A model generated the notes under the pieces. It was not told the DNA's origin, ran no database searches, and saw nothing but the letters and a program-made list of their open reading frames with translations. A stretch of DNA of 64,000 nucleotides. Origin: Ensifer oleiphilus. Lineage in GTDB: Bacteria; Pseudomonadota; Alphaproteobacteria; Rhizobiales; Rhizobiaceae. The DNA lies in NCBI RefSeq assembly GCF_013371465.1, contig NZ_JABWDU010000004.1, positions 124,001 through 188,000 on the forward strand, in the 5' to 3' direction. The position numbers and the translations under genes are program-made. This document shows, piece after piece, positions 39,246 to 48,375 of this stretch. Every line of letters begins with the position of its first letter. Within the stretch, counting starts at the first letter, position 1.

Positions 39246-40007
39246 ATGAGCGAAAACAGCCTTGCCATCCGCAAATTCAGCGACCTCGCCAACCCGACGC
39301 GGTTTCTGGCGCTGGCCGATCGCGTGCTGCCATGGCTTGCCGCGCTGACGGCGCTCTTCTTCGTCGTCGGCCTGTGGCTGTCGTTCACGACGGAAGGCGA
39401 CTACCAGCAGGGCGAGACGGTGCGCATCATGTATGTGCATGTGCCGGCCGCCTGGCTGTCGATGATGTGCTATTCAGTGATGGCGCTTGCCGCCCTCGGC
39501 ACGCTCGTCTGGCGACATCCGCTCGCCGACGTGTCGTCGCGGGCAGCCGCTCCGATCGGTGCCTGCTTTACCTTTCTCGCTCTTGTCACGGGCTCGCTCT
39601 GGGGCAAGCCGATGTGGGGCGCCTGGTGGGTGTGGGACGCGCGGCTGACCTCGGTCTTCGTGCTCTTCCTGATGTATCTCGGGCTGATGGCGCTCAACCG
39701 TGCGATGGACGATCCGGCGCGCTCGTCGCGGGTCTCGGCCGTGCTGGTGCTGGTCGGCTTCGTCAACATTCCGATCATCAAGTTTTCGGTCGAATGGTGG
39801 AACACGCTGCACCAGCCGGCGAGTGTGCTGAGGCTCGACGGCCCGACGATCGACCCGGAGTTTCTCCGCCCGCTCGTCGTAATGGCTATCGCCTTCACGC
39901 TGCTGTTCTTCACGCTGCATATCGCCGCCATGCGCAACGAGATCTGGCGCCGGCGCGTGACGTCGCTTCGCCGTCTTGCAGCCCGCAGCGCCGGCCGGGA
40001 GATGTGA
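39246..40007 (+). CDS. ccmC: Heme-handling membrane protein CcmC
   Basis: The 253-residue protein has six transmembrane helices and the tryptophan-rich heme-binding motif WGKPMWGAWWVWDARLTS, flanked by conserved histidines (YVHVPAAWLS and WWNTLHQPAS). It transfers heme to the chaperone CcmE. The ccmE, ccmF and ccmH genes are not in this window. Confidence 0.94.
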   Translation: MSENSLAIRKFSDLANPTRFLALADRVLPWLAALTALFFVVGLWLSFTTEGDYQQGETVRIMYVHVPAAWLSMMCYSVMALAALGTLVWRHPLADVSSRAAAPIGACFTFLALVTGSLWGKPMWGAWWVWDARLTSVFVLFLMYLGLMALNRAMDDPARSSRVSAVLVLVGFVNIPIIKFSVEWWNTLHQPASVLRLDGPTIDPEFLRPLVVMAIAFTLLFFTLHIAAMRNEIWRRRVTSLRRLAARSAGREM

Positions 40008-40011
40008 CCTT

Positions 40012-40188
40012 ATGATGAGCCATGCCGCTTATGTCTTTGCCAGTTACGGCATTGCGACGCTGACCGTCGCCGGCCTCTGTCTCTGGGTGATCGCCGACGG
40101 ACGGGCGCGCCAGCGTGAACTGCGCGAACTCGAAGCATCGGGCGTGCGTCGGCGCTCGGCGGAAGCATCAACCGGAGAGGCACGATGA
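40012..40188 (+). CDS. ccmD: Heme exporter small protein CcmD
   Basis: The 58-residue protein has one hydrophobic helix (AAYVFASYGIATLTVAGLCLW) and a basic tail, as in CcmD, which helps release holo-CcmE. An ATG one codon later is possible. It follows ccmC at 4 bases and its stop overlaps the ccmG start. Confidence 0.88.
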   Translation: MMSHAAYVFASYGIATLTVAGLCLWVIADGRARQRELRELEASGVRRRSAEASTGEAR

Positions 40189-40793
40189 GCAGCACTCCTG
40201 CACCGGGCAGCGAAGAGCGCAAGCCGGGGCTCTTGCGCGTCGGTCTGGCCCTCCTGCCGCTCGCGATCTTCGCGGCCCTTGCCACCATTTTCTGGAGCCA
40301 GCTCAATTCGGGCAAGGATGTGAGCGAGATCCCTTCGGCTCTTATCGGCACCAAGGCGCCGATGCTCGACATGCCGCCGCTTGAAGGTGCTACGCGAAAC
40401 GGCCAGCCGATGCCGGCGCTGACGGATGCGGCAATCAAGGGCAAGCTGACGCTGGTCAATGTCTGGGCTTCCTGGTGCGTGCCGTGCCGGCAGGAGCATC
40501 CGTTCATTCTCGAACTGTCGAAGGATGAGCGGCTGACGGTCGTCGGCATCAACTACAAGGACCAGAACGAAAACGCGCTGAGGTTTCTCGGCGAACTCGG
40601 CAACCCCTTTGCCGCGGTCGGCGTCGATCCGCGCGGCAAGGCGGCGATCGACTGGGGCGTCTATGGCATCCCCGAATCTTATCTCGTCGGCGCCGACGGC
40701 ACGATCCTCTACAAACGCGTCGGCCCTTTCGACGACAGAAGCGTGAAGGAAGGGCTGATGCCGGCGATCGAGAAGGCTGCTGCGGGTTCGTAA
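40185..40793 (+). CDS. ccmG: Thiol:disulfide interchange protein CcmG (DsbE/CycY)
   Basis: The 202-residue protein has an N-terminal membrane anchor (about 18-40) and a periplasmic thioredoxin domain with the WASWCVPC active site and the YGIPESYLVGADG cis-proline loop. It reduces the CXXCH cysteines of apocytochrome c. Its start overlaps the ccmD stop by four bases. Confidence 0.93.
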   Translation: MSSTPAPGSEERKPGLLRVGLALLPLAIFAALATIFWSQLNSGKDVSEIPSALIGTKAPMLDMPPLEGATRNGQPMPALTDAAIKGKLTLVNVWASWCVPCRQEHPFILELSKDERLTVVGINYKDQNENALRFLGELGNPFAAVGVDPRGKAAIDWGVYGIPESYLVGADGTILYKRVGPFDDRSVKEGLMPAIEKAAAGS

Positions 40794-40825
40794 CGCTTAG
40801 GCACGGCAGCGCCGGGTTAGGGCTT

Positions 40826-41027
40826 GCCCCTCATCCGGCCTGCCGGCCACCTTCTCCCCGCAGGCGGGGCGAAGGAGACACGCGGCACCGGATTGCCCCA
40901 AGCAGTCGCATAGCATCGGCGGAACACAACAGTGTTTTCTCTGCGGGGTCATCGTGGAACGAGGCGAGTGCCCCAAGTCCCTTCGCCCCGCTTGCGGGGA
41001 GAAGGTCGCAGCAGCGGGATGAGGGGC
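40826..41027. repeat. RIME-type intergenic palindromic element, second copy
   Basis: Two hairpin arms (40850-40875 and 40981-41004, each with CTTCtCCCCGC/GCGGGG cores) sit inside inverted ends GCCCCTCATC (40826) and GATGAGGGGC (ending 41027). The order matches the copy at 19471-19692 although the middle differs. It lies between converging ccmG and UPF0314. Confidence 0.82.
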
Positions 41028-41074
41028 AAATCATCCGCAAGGATGAGGGCCGCGACGGCGCCGGGTAAGCGCGA

Positions 41075-41668
41075 TTAAATCCCCGCCTGCCACTCGCGGA
41101 CCGCATCCAGCGGCCAGACGAGCATCAGCACGTTGAGCGTGAGATTGTCGCGGATCAGCCAGCCGGTGAAAAGCTCGAAAGCGATGGCGATCGTCACCGT
41201 CAGCCAGACGGGCATGCGGGCGGCAAAGATGAAGCCGGCGACCATGGCCAGCGTGTCCATCGTCGAATTCAGGATGCTGTCGCCGAAGTAGTCGAGCGAG
41301 ATCGTCGCCGAGCGATAGCGATTGATGATCATCGGCGTGTTTTCTGCGATCTCCCAGGCGGATTCGATCACCATCGCCAGGAACAGCTTGGCGCTCAGCG
41401 GTTTGCCGCGAAGGAGCAGATGGCTAAGGCCATAGAACAGGAAGCCGTGGATGATGTGCGATGGCGTGTACCAGTCGGCGATATGCTGGGAGTTTCCGCT
41501 GGATTTGACAACGGGTTCGAACAGTTTGACGTAGCCGCAATCGCAGATCCAGATGCGGCCCATCAGATGCTGGGTAATGACCTGGATCGCGAGAACGCCG
41601 ATACAGGCTATGAACCAGAGGAGCGCATGCCGGTTCTGACTGTCGTTGCCGTCGATGGCTGTGCTCAC
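41075..41668 (-). CDS. UPF0314 (DUF2585) membrane protein
   Basis: The 197-residue protein has four to five hydrophobic segments. [20 protein letters not shown] and [20 protein letters not shown] are the family signatures, found in alphaproteobacteria. The function is unknown. Its start overlaps the ispZ stop by four bases, so it may work with the septation protein. Confidence 0.87.
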   Translation of the reverse strand: MSTAIDGNDSQNRHALLWFIACIGVLAIQVITQHLMGRIWICDCGYVKLFEPVVKSSGNSQHIADWYTPSHIIHGFLFYGLSHLLLRGKPLSAKLFLAMVIESAWEIAENTPMIINRYRSATISLDYFGDSILNSTMDTLAMVAGFIFAARMPVWLTVTIAIAFELFTGWLIRDNLTLNVLMLVWPLDAVREWQAGI

Positions 41669-42297
41669 TTGGCGCTATCCTGATCGAGCGAATGCTTCAT
41701 GATCAACGGCATTTGCGCCAGTGTAAACAGGATGGTGATGGGCATCGTGCCCCAGACCTTGAAGGCCACCCAGAAATCGGTGGAAAAGGAGCGCCAGATG
41801 ACCTCGTTGAGCACTGCGAGGACCAGGAAAAACAAGCCCCAGCGCAGTGTCAGCTTGCGCCAGCCGTCTTCGTCGAGCTTGAAGGCAGAGTGGAAGACGT
41901 AGCCGAGCAGCGACTTGCCGAAGAGGAGGCCGCCGAGCAGGATGGTGCCGAACAAGGTGTTGACGATCGTCGGCTTCATCTTGATGAAAGTGTCGTTCTG
42001 CAGCCAGAGCGTCAGCGCGCCGAAGACGAGGACGACGATGCCCGAAATCAGCGGCATCATCGGCAGCGTGCGGGTAAGCATCCAGGAAACGACGAGCGCG
42101 ATGGCGGTGGCGGCCATGAACAGGCCGGTCGCGATGAAGATCGGGCCGCCAAGTTCGGAGAGCGTCGGAAAATGCCCGGCCAGCCACTCGCCGCGGGAAT
42201 TGGCGAAGAAGAAGACCATCAGCGGGCCTAGTTCCAGCACCAGCTTCAACAGCGGGCTGACTTCCTTCTGCGGCTTGGTAGCCTCGATCGTCGACAT
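41665..42297 (-). CDS. ispZ: Inner-membrane septation protein, IspZ/YciB-like
   Basis: The 210-residue protein has about five to six hydrophobic helices and the family core [14 protein letters not shown] near the start and [24 protein letters not shown] near the end. IspZ/YciB is involved in cell envelope and septation. The start at 42297 has AGGA eight bases upstream; an alternative ATG is seven codons earlier. Confidence 0.9.
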   Translation of the reverse strand: MSTIEATKPQKEVSPLLKLVLELGPLMVFFFANSRGEWLAGHFPTLSELGGPIFIATGLFMAATAIALVVSWMLTRTLPMMPLISGIVVLVFGALTLWLQNDTFIKMKPTIVNTLFGTILLGGLLFGKSLLGYVFHSAFKLDEDGWRKLTLRWGLFFLVLAVLNEVIWRSFSTDFWVAFKVWGTMPITILFTLAQMPLIMKHSLDQDSAK

Positions 42298-42451
42298 TTC
42301 GGGATCCTGTTTTTGCATCTGCCTGCCGCTCATAACACCAGCTTTGCGGCAAAACCATATCAAGGCAGCCGCCTTGCGCAAACGCCCAGGCACAATTCCG
42401 TAAACCGGAGCCGATTTACGGGCACATCATGCGGCCGGGCACAGGCTCCCG

Positions 42452-44134
42452 TCAGGCGGCGACGCCGGCGATCGCCTCGGCGAAATCCTTGGCCTCGAAC
42501 GGTTCGAGATCGTCGATGCCCTCGCCGACGCCGATGAAATAGACCGGCAGCTTGTGCTTTGCCGAGATGGCGACGAGAATGCCGCCGCGCGCCGTGCCGT
42601 CGAGCTTGGTCATGATCAGCCCACTCACACCGGCAACGTTGCGGAAGATTTCCACCTGCTGCAGTGCGTTCTGGCCGGTCGTGGCGTCGAGCGTCTGCAG
42701 CACCGTGTGCGGCGCATCCGGATCGAGCTTGCCAAGCACGCGCACGATCTTTTCGAGTTCCGCCATCAGCTCGGTCTTGTTCTGCAGCCGGCCGGCGGTG
42801 TCGATGATCAGCACGTCGGCCTTCTTTTCGCGCGCCTGCTGAAAGGCTTCGTAGGCAAGGCCGGCGGCATCCGCACCGAGCTTGGAGGAAACGATGTCGG
42901 ACTTGGTTCGCTCGGCCCAGATCTTCAGCTGTTCGATGGCCGCTGCGCGGAACGTGTCGCCGGCGGCGAGCATGACCTTGAGGCCGGCCCCCGACAGCTT
43001 GGCCGCGAGCTTGCCGATGGTGGTGGTCTTGCCGGTGCCGTTGACGCCGACCACCAGAATGACATGCGGCTTGTGGCTGAGGTCGAGTTCCAGCGGCTTG
43101 GCGACGGGCGAAAGCACCTTGGTGATTTCACCGGCCATGATGCGCGAGACGTCCTCGCCGGACACGTCCTTGCCGTAGCGCTCGGAGGCGAGCGTGTCGG
43201 TGATCCGCATGGCGGTCTCGACGCCGAGATCGGCCTGGATCAGCAGATCCTCCAGATCCTGCAGCGTCGCCTCGTCGAGCTTGCGCTTGGTAAAGAGGCT
43301 GGCGATCTGGCCCGTCAGTTGCGACGAGGTGCGGGCAAGCCCGCGGCGCAGCCGCTGATACCAAGTGAGCTTGGCCTGCGGTGCTGCAACGGGCTCTTGC
43401 CTGGGGCGCTCGGCGGCGCTCGCAAAACCCTTGGGAAGGTTGGCGGCAACGGGCGCTTCCGCGACAGGTGTTTCGAGGATCGGTTCTTCAACCACAGGCT
43501 CTTCCGCAGCCGGCGTTTCGACGACTGGCGCCTCGGGAGCATCGGCTGCTGTCGCGGCAACGTTTTCGACGGGCTCGGCGTCGGAGGCCGATGTGTCGCT
43601 CGTTTCTTCGGCAACCGGCTCAGCTTCGAGGGCCGCGATTTCGGCCTGCTCGGCCAGTGCCTCCGGCTCGACGGACGGTTCCTCGGCCCCGGTCTCCTGG
43701 AGGGCTGCGTAGGCGTCGAGCGCCTCTTGCGCTGCCTCCGACAGCTGTTCCGGTTTCTCCGCCTGCTCGACGGGCGCGGCTTCGTCGATGACGGGCGCGT
43801 CGGCGCGCGCGTCATCCGGAGCCGGTCCACCTGCGGTCTCGATTTCGGCCGGCAGGATCGGGTCCTCGACGGCAACCGGGAGGGCTTCGACATCCGACAG
43901 CGGCTCAAGCAGCGTTTCGGATGGCTCTTCGGCTGGCGGCTGCTCGGCGGCGGGTGCTTCGGCAGTCCGGTCGATCGGAGCGATCTCCTCGGAGGGCGCC
44001 GGCTCCGGTGCGGGCAGGGCTTCGGCGGCAACCGCAGCTGCGACTTCCGCTTCCGGCGCGGCATCCTGCGGCTTGGTTTCCTCGACAGTGCCCTTGCCGA
44101 AGTTGAAGATCTTCTTGATGAAACCGATTGCCAT
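42452..44134 (-). CDS. ftsY: Signal recognition particle receptor FtsY
   Basis: The 560-residue GTPase receives SRP-ribosome complexes at the membrane. After a short amphipathic N-terminus (MAIGFIKKIFNFGKG) there is an unusually long acidic, Ala/Pro/Glu-rich A domain (about 20-245), then the NG domain with P-loop GVNGTGKTT (about 361), DTAGRLQNK and TKLDGTARGG near the end. It is 18 bases downstream of mtaB and its partner Ffh is encoded 4 kb away. Confidence 0.95.
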   Translation of the reverse strand: MAIGFIKKIFNFGKGTVEETKPQDAAPEAEVAAAVAAEALPAPEPAPSEEIAPIDRTAEAPAAEQPPAEEPSETLLEPLSDVEALPVAVEDPILPAEIETAGGPAPDDARADAPVIDEAAPVEQAEKPEQLSEAAQEALDAYAALQETGAEEPSVEPEALAEQAEIAALEAEPVAEETSDTSASDAEPVENVAATAADAPEAPVVETPAAEEPVVEEPILETPVAEAPVAANLPKGFASAAERPRQEPVAAPQAKLTWYQRLRRGLARTSSQLTGQIASLFTKRKLDEATLQDLEDLLIQADLGVETAMRITDTLASERYGKDVSGEDVSRIMAGEITKVLSPVAKPLELDLSHKPHVILVVGVNGTGKTTTIGKLAAKLSGAGLKVMLAAGDTFRAAAIEQLKIWAERTKSDIVSSKLGADAAGLAYEAFQQAREKKADVLIIDTAGRLQNKTELMAELEKIVRVLGKLDPDAPHTVLQTLDATTGQNALQQVEIFRNVAGVSGLIMTKLDGTARGGILVAISAKHKLPVYFIGVGEGIDDLEPFEAKDFAEAIAGVAA

Positions 44135-44152
44135 TCAGGGATTCCGCATGAG

Positions 44153-45427
44153 TCAGGCCGCAGCCATCTGTTTTACCTGCATCGTCAGGTGCTTGCCATT
44201 GTGGCCGGTGATCGTGACCGGCACAAGCGCACGGGGTTTGAGGCCGGCGGCATCGACGAGCGTGAAATTTTCGGTGTGGGCGAGGCCGTTGTTTTCGACC
44301 AGCAATGTCTGTTGGCTGCCGACCATGCCGTCGAGGTGGCGGGCATGGAGTGCCGCACCCATTGCGCGAAGCCGGGCGGCGCGATCCTTGACCAGCGCAC
44401 GGTCGAGCTGTGGCATGCGTGCGGCCGGCGTGCCGGGGCGGGGGCTATAGGGAAAGACGTGCAGATGGGCGATGCCGCAATCCTCGGCGAGCCGCACGGC
44501 GTTTTCGAACATCTCTTCGGTTTCGGTCGGGAAGCCGGCGATCATGTCGGCGCCGAGGCTGATCTCGGGGCGCAGGGCACGGACCTGATCGGTGAACGCG
44601 CGGGCGTCAGCGCTCGAATGCCGACGCTTCATGCGCTTCAGGATCATGTCGTCGCCATGCTGCAGCGACAGGTGGAGGTGCGGCATGAAGCGCGCTTCAT
44701 CGGCAATAAGATCGAACAGATGGCTGTCCGCCTCGATGCCGTCGATCGAGGAAAGGCGCAGGCGGCGGATATCCGGAACCTGCTTGAGCAGCGTCTTTGC
44801 CAGCAGGCCTAGCGTCGGTGTTCCCGGCAGGTCTGCGCCATAGCTCGTCGCATCGACGCCGGTGAGCACGATCTCGCTGTAGCCGCTCTCGACAAGCTTG
44901 CGTGCTTGCTCGACCACCGCCCCCATCGGCACGGAGCGCGAATTGCCGCGGCCGTAGGGGATGATGCAGAAGGTGCAGCGGTGATCGCAGCCGTTCTGGA
45001 CCTGGATGAAGGCACGCACGTGGCCGTCGATATGCTTGACCATCTGCGGTGCGGTGGCACGCACACTCATGATGTCGTTGACGCGCAGTTTTTCTTCCGC
45101 CGAGACGCCGAAATCGGGCAGCGAGCGATAGGAGGCGCTTTTCAGCTTCTCCTCGTTGCCGAGCACGGCGTCGACCTCGGCCATGCCGGCGAAGGTTTCC
45201 TTCTCCGTCTGGGCAGCGCAGCCGGTGACGATGATGCGGGCATGCGGGTTGTCGCGGCGGGCACGGCGGATCGCCTGGCGCGCCTGGCGCACGGCCTCGC
45301 CGGTCACCGCGCAGGTGTTGACGAGGATGGCGTTGTTCAGCCCCGCCTTTTCGGCTTCCGCCCGCATCACTTCGGATTCGTAGGTATTGAGACGGCAGCC
45401 GAAGGTTATGACCTCGACGCCGCTCAA
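44153..45427 (-). CDS. mtaB: tRNA t6A37 methylthiotransferase MtaB
   Basis: The 424-residue radical-SAM enzyme adds a methylthio group to t6A37 of tRNA. N-terminal UPF0004 cysteines are Cys11, Cys39 and Cys70; the radical-SAM triad is Cys147, Cys151 and Cys154 (CDHRCTFC). A C-terminal TRAM-like segment follows. Its start overlaps the dapF stop by four bases. Confidence 0.93.
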   Translation of the reverse strand: MSGVEVITFGCRLNTYESEVMRAEAEKAGLNNAILVNTCAVTGEAVRQARQAIRRARRDNPHARIIVTGCAAQTEKETFAGMAEVDAVLGNEEKLKSASYRSLPDFGVSAEEKLRVNDIMSVRATAPQMVKHIDGHVRAFIQVQNGCDHRCTFCIIPYGRGNSRSVPMGAVVEQARKLVESGYSEIVLTGVDATSYGADLPGTPTLGLLAKTLLKQVPDIRRLRLSSIDGIEADSHLFDLIADEARFMPHLHLSLQHGDDMILKRMKRRHSSADARAFTDQVRALRPEISLGADMIAGFPTETEEMFENAVRLAEDCGIAHLHVFPYSPRPGTPAARMPQLDRALVKDRAARLRAMGAALHARHLDGMVGSQQTLLVENNGLAHTENFTLVDAAGLKPRALVPVTITGHNGKHLTMQVKQMAAA

Positions 45428-46326
45428 AGCGCCCGGGCCCCTGCAGGCCCCGGTTGGGCTTCATCGCGTTGCCAGGTGCCGGTCGCGGGATCGACGGTTC
45501 CCGACCATTCCCATTCGGCAGGACCGGTCATGACGACATGGTTGTCCTCGCGCCATTCGATCGACAGCGGGCCGCCGGGTACATTGACGACCACCTTGCG
45601 GTCGGTGCGGTCGGTCCTAGCGGCATTGACCGCCGCGGCGCAGGCGGCAGAACCGCAGGCGAGCGTCAGGCCGGCGCCACGTTCCCAGGTTCTCAGGTCC
45701 ATCTCACCGCTTGAAAGCACGCGCGCGATCGAGATGTTGGCGCGCTCGGGAAACATCGGGTGGTTTTCGAGCAAGGGTCCGAAGCGTTCGAGATCGTAGG
45801 ACCAGACGTCGTTGTCGACCCAGAAGATCGCGTGCGGATTGCCCATGGAGGCGACTGACGGCGAATGCAGCACGGGATTGTCGATCGGGCCGATCTGCAG
45901 TTCGATGCGGCGCGTGTCGTGAAACTCTTCCGACAGCGGAATTTCGTTCCAGCCGAACCGTGGTTTGCCCATGTCGACGGAAATCGTACCGTCGTCGTGT
46001 TCCTTGGCTTCGAGCAGGCCGGCGACCGTATGGAAGAGAAAGGCCTTCTTGCCGGTTTCGGCGGCAAGCGCCTGGACGACGCAGCGGGTGCCGTTGCCGC
46101 AGGCCTGCGCCATCGAGCCGTCGGAATTGACGATATCGATCCAGGCGTCGGTGCCGGCAGCCTTCGGGTCGTGGATCGCCATGATCTGGTCGAAGGCGGT
46201 TGCCGGATCGGCGTTGAGCGCGATGGCTGCCTCAGGCGTCACGCGGTCGCGGCGGCCGCGCATGTCGACGACCAGGATCTTGTTTCCGAGCCCGTTCATT
46301 CTGGCAAATTGCACGTTGTCGGCCAT
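45424..46326 (-). CDS. dapF: Diaminopimelate epimerase
   Basis: The 300-residue enzyme converts LL- to meso-diaminopimelate for lysine and peptidoglycan. Both catalytic cysteines are visible, Cys76 in ACGNGTRC and Cys224 in LACGSAAC. The start at 46326 gives [15 protein letters not shown]; the frame extends 13 codons upstream. First gene of a dapF-mtaB-ftsY group. Confidence 0.96.
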   Translation of the reverse strand: MADNVQFARMNGLGNKILVVDMRGRRDRVTPEAAIALNADPATAFDQIMAIHDPKAAGTDAWIDIVNSDGSMAQACGNGTRCVVQALAAETGKKAFLFHTVAGLLEAKEHDDGTISVDMGKPRFGWNEIPLSEEFHDTRRIELQIGPIDNPVLHSPSVASMGNPHAIFWVDNDVWSYDLERFGPLLENHPMFPERANISIARVLSSGEMDLRTWERGAGLTLACGSAACAAAVNAARTDRTDRKVVVNVPGGPLSIEWREDNHVVMTGPAEWEWSGTVDPATGTWQRDEAQPGPAGARAL

Positions 46327-46432
46327 GTCGCGATTGTCCAAACAGGCCTCGCCAAGCGGAGGCACCCTTCATTCGGGCTGTATATGGCGGAAAAGCCCGG
46401 AAATTACCAGTGCCGGCTTCCCGGTGTTGGCT

Positions 46433-47446
46433 TCATTGGCCCGTGGGTGGAGAGGGCGGCACATCGAAGATTTCGCCTGGGCGCAGGGCCCGGAAGCGGG
46501 TGGGCGCAATCTCGGCCTCCTCAAGCGCCTGCTCAAGCGCGCGCAACGGAGCATCGACGCCTTCGTCGGTCAGGCGGAACGTTCCCCAATGGTGCCCGGC
46601 CACGTGTTCGGCAGCGCAGTCGATCATGCCCTGGACTGCCTCCTCCGGGTTCTGGTGATGATCCTGCATGAACCAGCGCGGCTCGTAGGCGCCGAACGGC
46701 AGGTTGGCGAGACGGAAGCCGCCATGCTTTTCGCGAGCGGCGCGATAGTTGATGCCGCCTTGAAAGCCGGTATCGCCGACATGGTAGATCTTGCCGACCG
46801 GCGTTTCGATGACGAAGGCCGCCCAGAGCGCCATCCGGCGATCGCGGGAGCCGCGCGCCGACCAGTGGTGACAGGGCTCCGCATGGATCGTGAGCTCGTC
46901 TTCCAGCTCCAGCCGGCCGCCCCAGTCGAGAACCGATATGTTGGCCTCGGGGGCCGCGCGGCGGATGATCGTATCGTTGCCGAGCGGCGTCACGATCAGC
47001 GGACTGTGCTCGTCGTTGAGCGCTGCCAGCGTGTCGAGGTCGAGGTGGTCGTAGTGGTTGTGGGTGACGAGCACGAGATCGATCGGCGGCAGATCGTCCA
47101 TCTCGATGCCGGGCGCGTTGTATCGTGCCGGACCGACGAGGGCAAAGGGGCTCGCCCTGTGCGCCCAGACGGGGTCTGTCAGGATGTTGAAGCCATGCAC
47201 CTGGATGAGCAGCGTCGCGTGCCCCACCATCGTGACGCGCAGGCCGGCGGCCTCGATGCTCAACTCCGGCTTTGCCTGCTGAAATGGGCTTGGATAATGG
47301 TTGGGCCACTTCACCTTGCCGCGGCCGAGTTGCCAGCGCAGGAGGTCGGCCATGCCCCGCGGCTGCCGGCCGTTGGGGTTGAAGAATCGCGTTCCGTCGA
47401 AGTGGTCGGAGGTGGGTCCCCGATAATAGGCATTGACCTTCGGCAT
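46433..47446 (-). CDS. Metallo-beta-lactamase-fold hydrolase, NAPE-PLD-like
   Basis: The 337-residue protein has the zinc-binding motif HNHYDH (129-134), GHATLLIQVHGFNILTDPVW and the downstream HHWSARG, HVGDTGF and HWGTF metal-ligand blocks, matching the NAPE-PLD/UlaG-like branch. The substrate is probably a phosphoester or lactone. It is divergent from a MarR regulator, which may control it. The ATG at 47446 follows GAGAG. Confidence 0.87.
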   Translation of the reverse strand: MPKVNAYYRGPTSDHFDGTRFFNPNGRQPRGMADLLRWQLGRGKVKWPNHYPSPFQQAKPELSIEAAGLRVTMVGHATLLIQVHGFNILTDPVWAHRASPFALVGPARYNAPGIEMDDLPPIDLVLVTHNHYDHLDLDTLAALNDEHSPLIVTPLGNDTIIRRAAPEANISVLDWGGRLELEDELTIHAEPCHHWSARGSRDRRMALWAAFVIETPVGKIYHVGDTGFQGGINYRAAREKHGGFRLANLPFGAYEPRWFMQDHHQNPEEAVQGMIDCAAEHVAGHHWGTFRLTDEGVDAPLRALEQALEEAEIAPTRFRALRPGEIFDVPPSPPTGQ

Positions 47447-47535
47447 CGTCGTTCTCTCGGCGATTGTTCGGTAGCTTTCGATGGAAAAAGATAGGCGCTT
47501 TGAAGCCGTCGTCACAGGGTGCAGGCGCAGAGCTT

Positions 47536-47569
47536 AAGAAATTCTTGAATATGGCAACTCGATTGCTAT
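47536..47569. promoter_or_regulatory. Two inverted repeats in the MBL/MarR divergent region (candidate operators)
   Basis: AAGAA-A-TTCTT lies at 47536-47546, and ATGGCAA-N5-TTGCTAT (one mismatch) at 47551-47569, just before the MarR start. Both are the size of MarR-type operators. Binding is an inference. Confidence 0.4.
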
Positions 47570-47577
47570 TGTTCGCT

Positions 47578-48060
47578 ATGCAAGTTCGCTTCGACAAACA
47601 GGAACGTCTCTACAAGGCCATCAAACTGGTTCGGCCGATCCATCTCAATGTGCACCGTTCGATCGAACGCATGCTGGAAGGCTCGGGCATATCGGTTGCC
47701 GAAAGAGCCGTGCTCGAGCTCCTCTGCGGCGGGCCGTTGACGGTGCCGGAGGCGGCGCGGCGATTGTCGATGAAACGGCAGTTCGTGCTGCGGATCGTCG
47801 TCGGCCTGTTGGCAAAGGGGTTTCTGGAGAAGCAGCCGAACCCCGAACATCGGCGCGCCTATTTCTGCGCGCCGAGCGCTGCCGGTCGTGATCTGTTCGA
47901 GGCAATTCATCGGCGGGAACTCGAGTTGCTGCACGCGGTTCTGGGCGATATCAACCAGACCGAAGTGGTGGCGGCGCTCAGGGTCATGACGCGCGTCGCG
48001 ACTGCCTTCGAAGACCTTGCGCGCGAACTCGGCGCACCGGATACAAACGAAGGCCCATGA
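47578..48060 (+). CDS. MarR-family transcriptional regulator
   Basis: The 160-residue protein carries a winged helix-turn-helix: SIERMLEGSGISVAERAVLELLCGGPLTVPEAARRLSMKRQFVLRIVVGLLAKGFLEKQPNPEHRRAYF, where NPEHRRAYF is the wing. The ATG at 47578 is preferred; one nine codons upstream would sit on the inverted repeat. It is divergent from the MBL-fold hydrolase. Confidence 0.85.
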   Translation: MQVRFDKQERLYKAIKLVRPIHLNVHRSIERMLEGSGISVAERAVLELLCGGPLTVPEAARRLSMKRQFVLRIVVGLLAKGFLEKQPNPEHRRAYFCAPSAAGRDLFEAIHRRELELLHAVLGDINQTEVVAALRVMTRVATAFEDLARELGAPDTNEGP

Positions 48061-48375
48061 TCTCGCTGCTCTGCGGGCCTGTCGCGGTCGTCACCGCCAC
48101 GGATGACGTCGATGACTGAAGTCCTTGCTGCGGGATTTGCCTGCCGTTCTTGACTTTTCGGGCGCTTTCCTGTTTATCGCGGCAAATTCCTTCGCAAGTG
48201 ATGACTTCGAAGCCACCGACCCGGCCCCGTCAAGGTATAAAGAGAGCCAGGAGGTCAACACCCGACAGCGCGTTGCGCCCTCGGGTGGTTTTTGGCTTTG
48301 CGCCTTGTTTTTCGGGCGAAGGAACCCACGTTTCCGGCTAGTTTGCATGCTGCCGGAAACCAGAAGGAAGTGAGA
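48061..48375 (+). other. Non-coding leader of ffh
   Basis: These 315 bases contain a sigma-70-like promoter (48150-48178) and then a 190-base leader. I see no gene or clear riboswitch in the leader. Confidence 0.5.
48150..48178 (+). promoter_or_regulatory. Possible sigma-70 promoter of ffh
   Basis: TTGACT (48150-48155), 17 bases, TTTATC (48173-48178). The -35 element is good and the -10 is weak, as is common in alphaproteobacteria. Confidence 0.4.

Noticed and set aside
42554-44812. 752-codon open frame opposite ftsY and the end of mtaB
   Set aside because: Antisense shadow; it crosses two real genes and shows no family resemblance.
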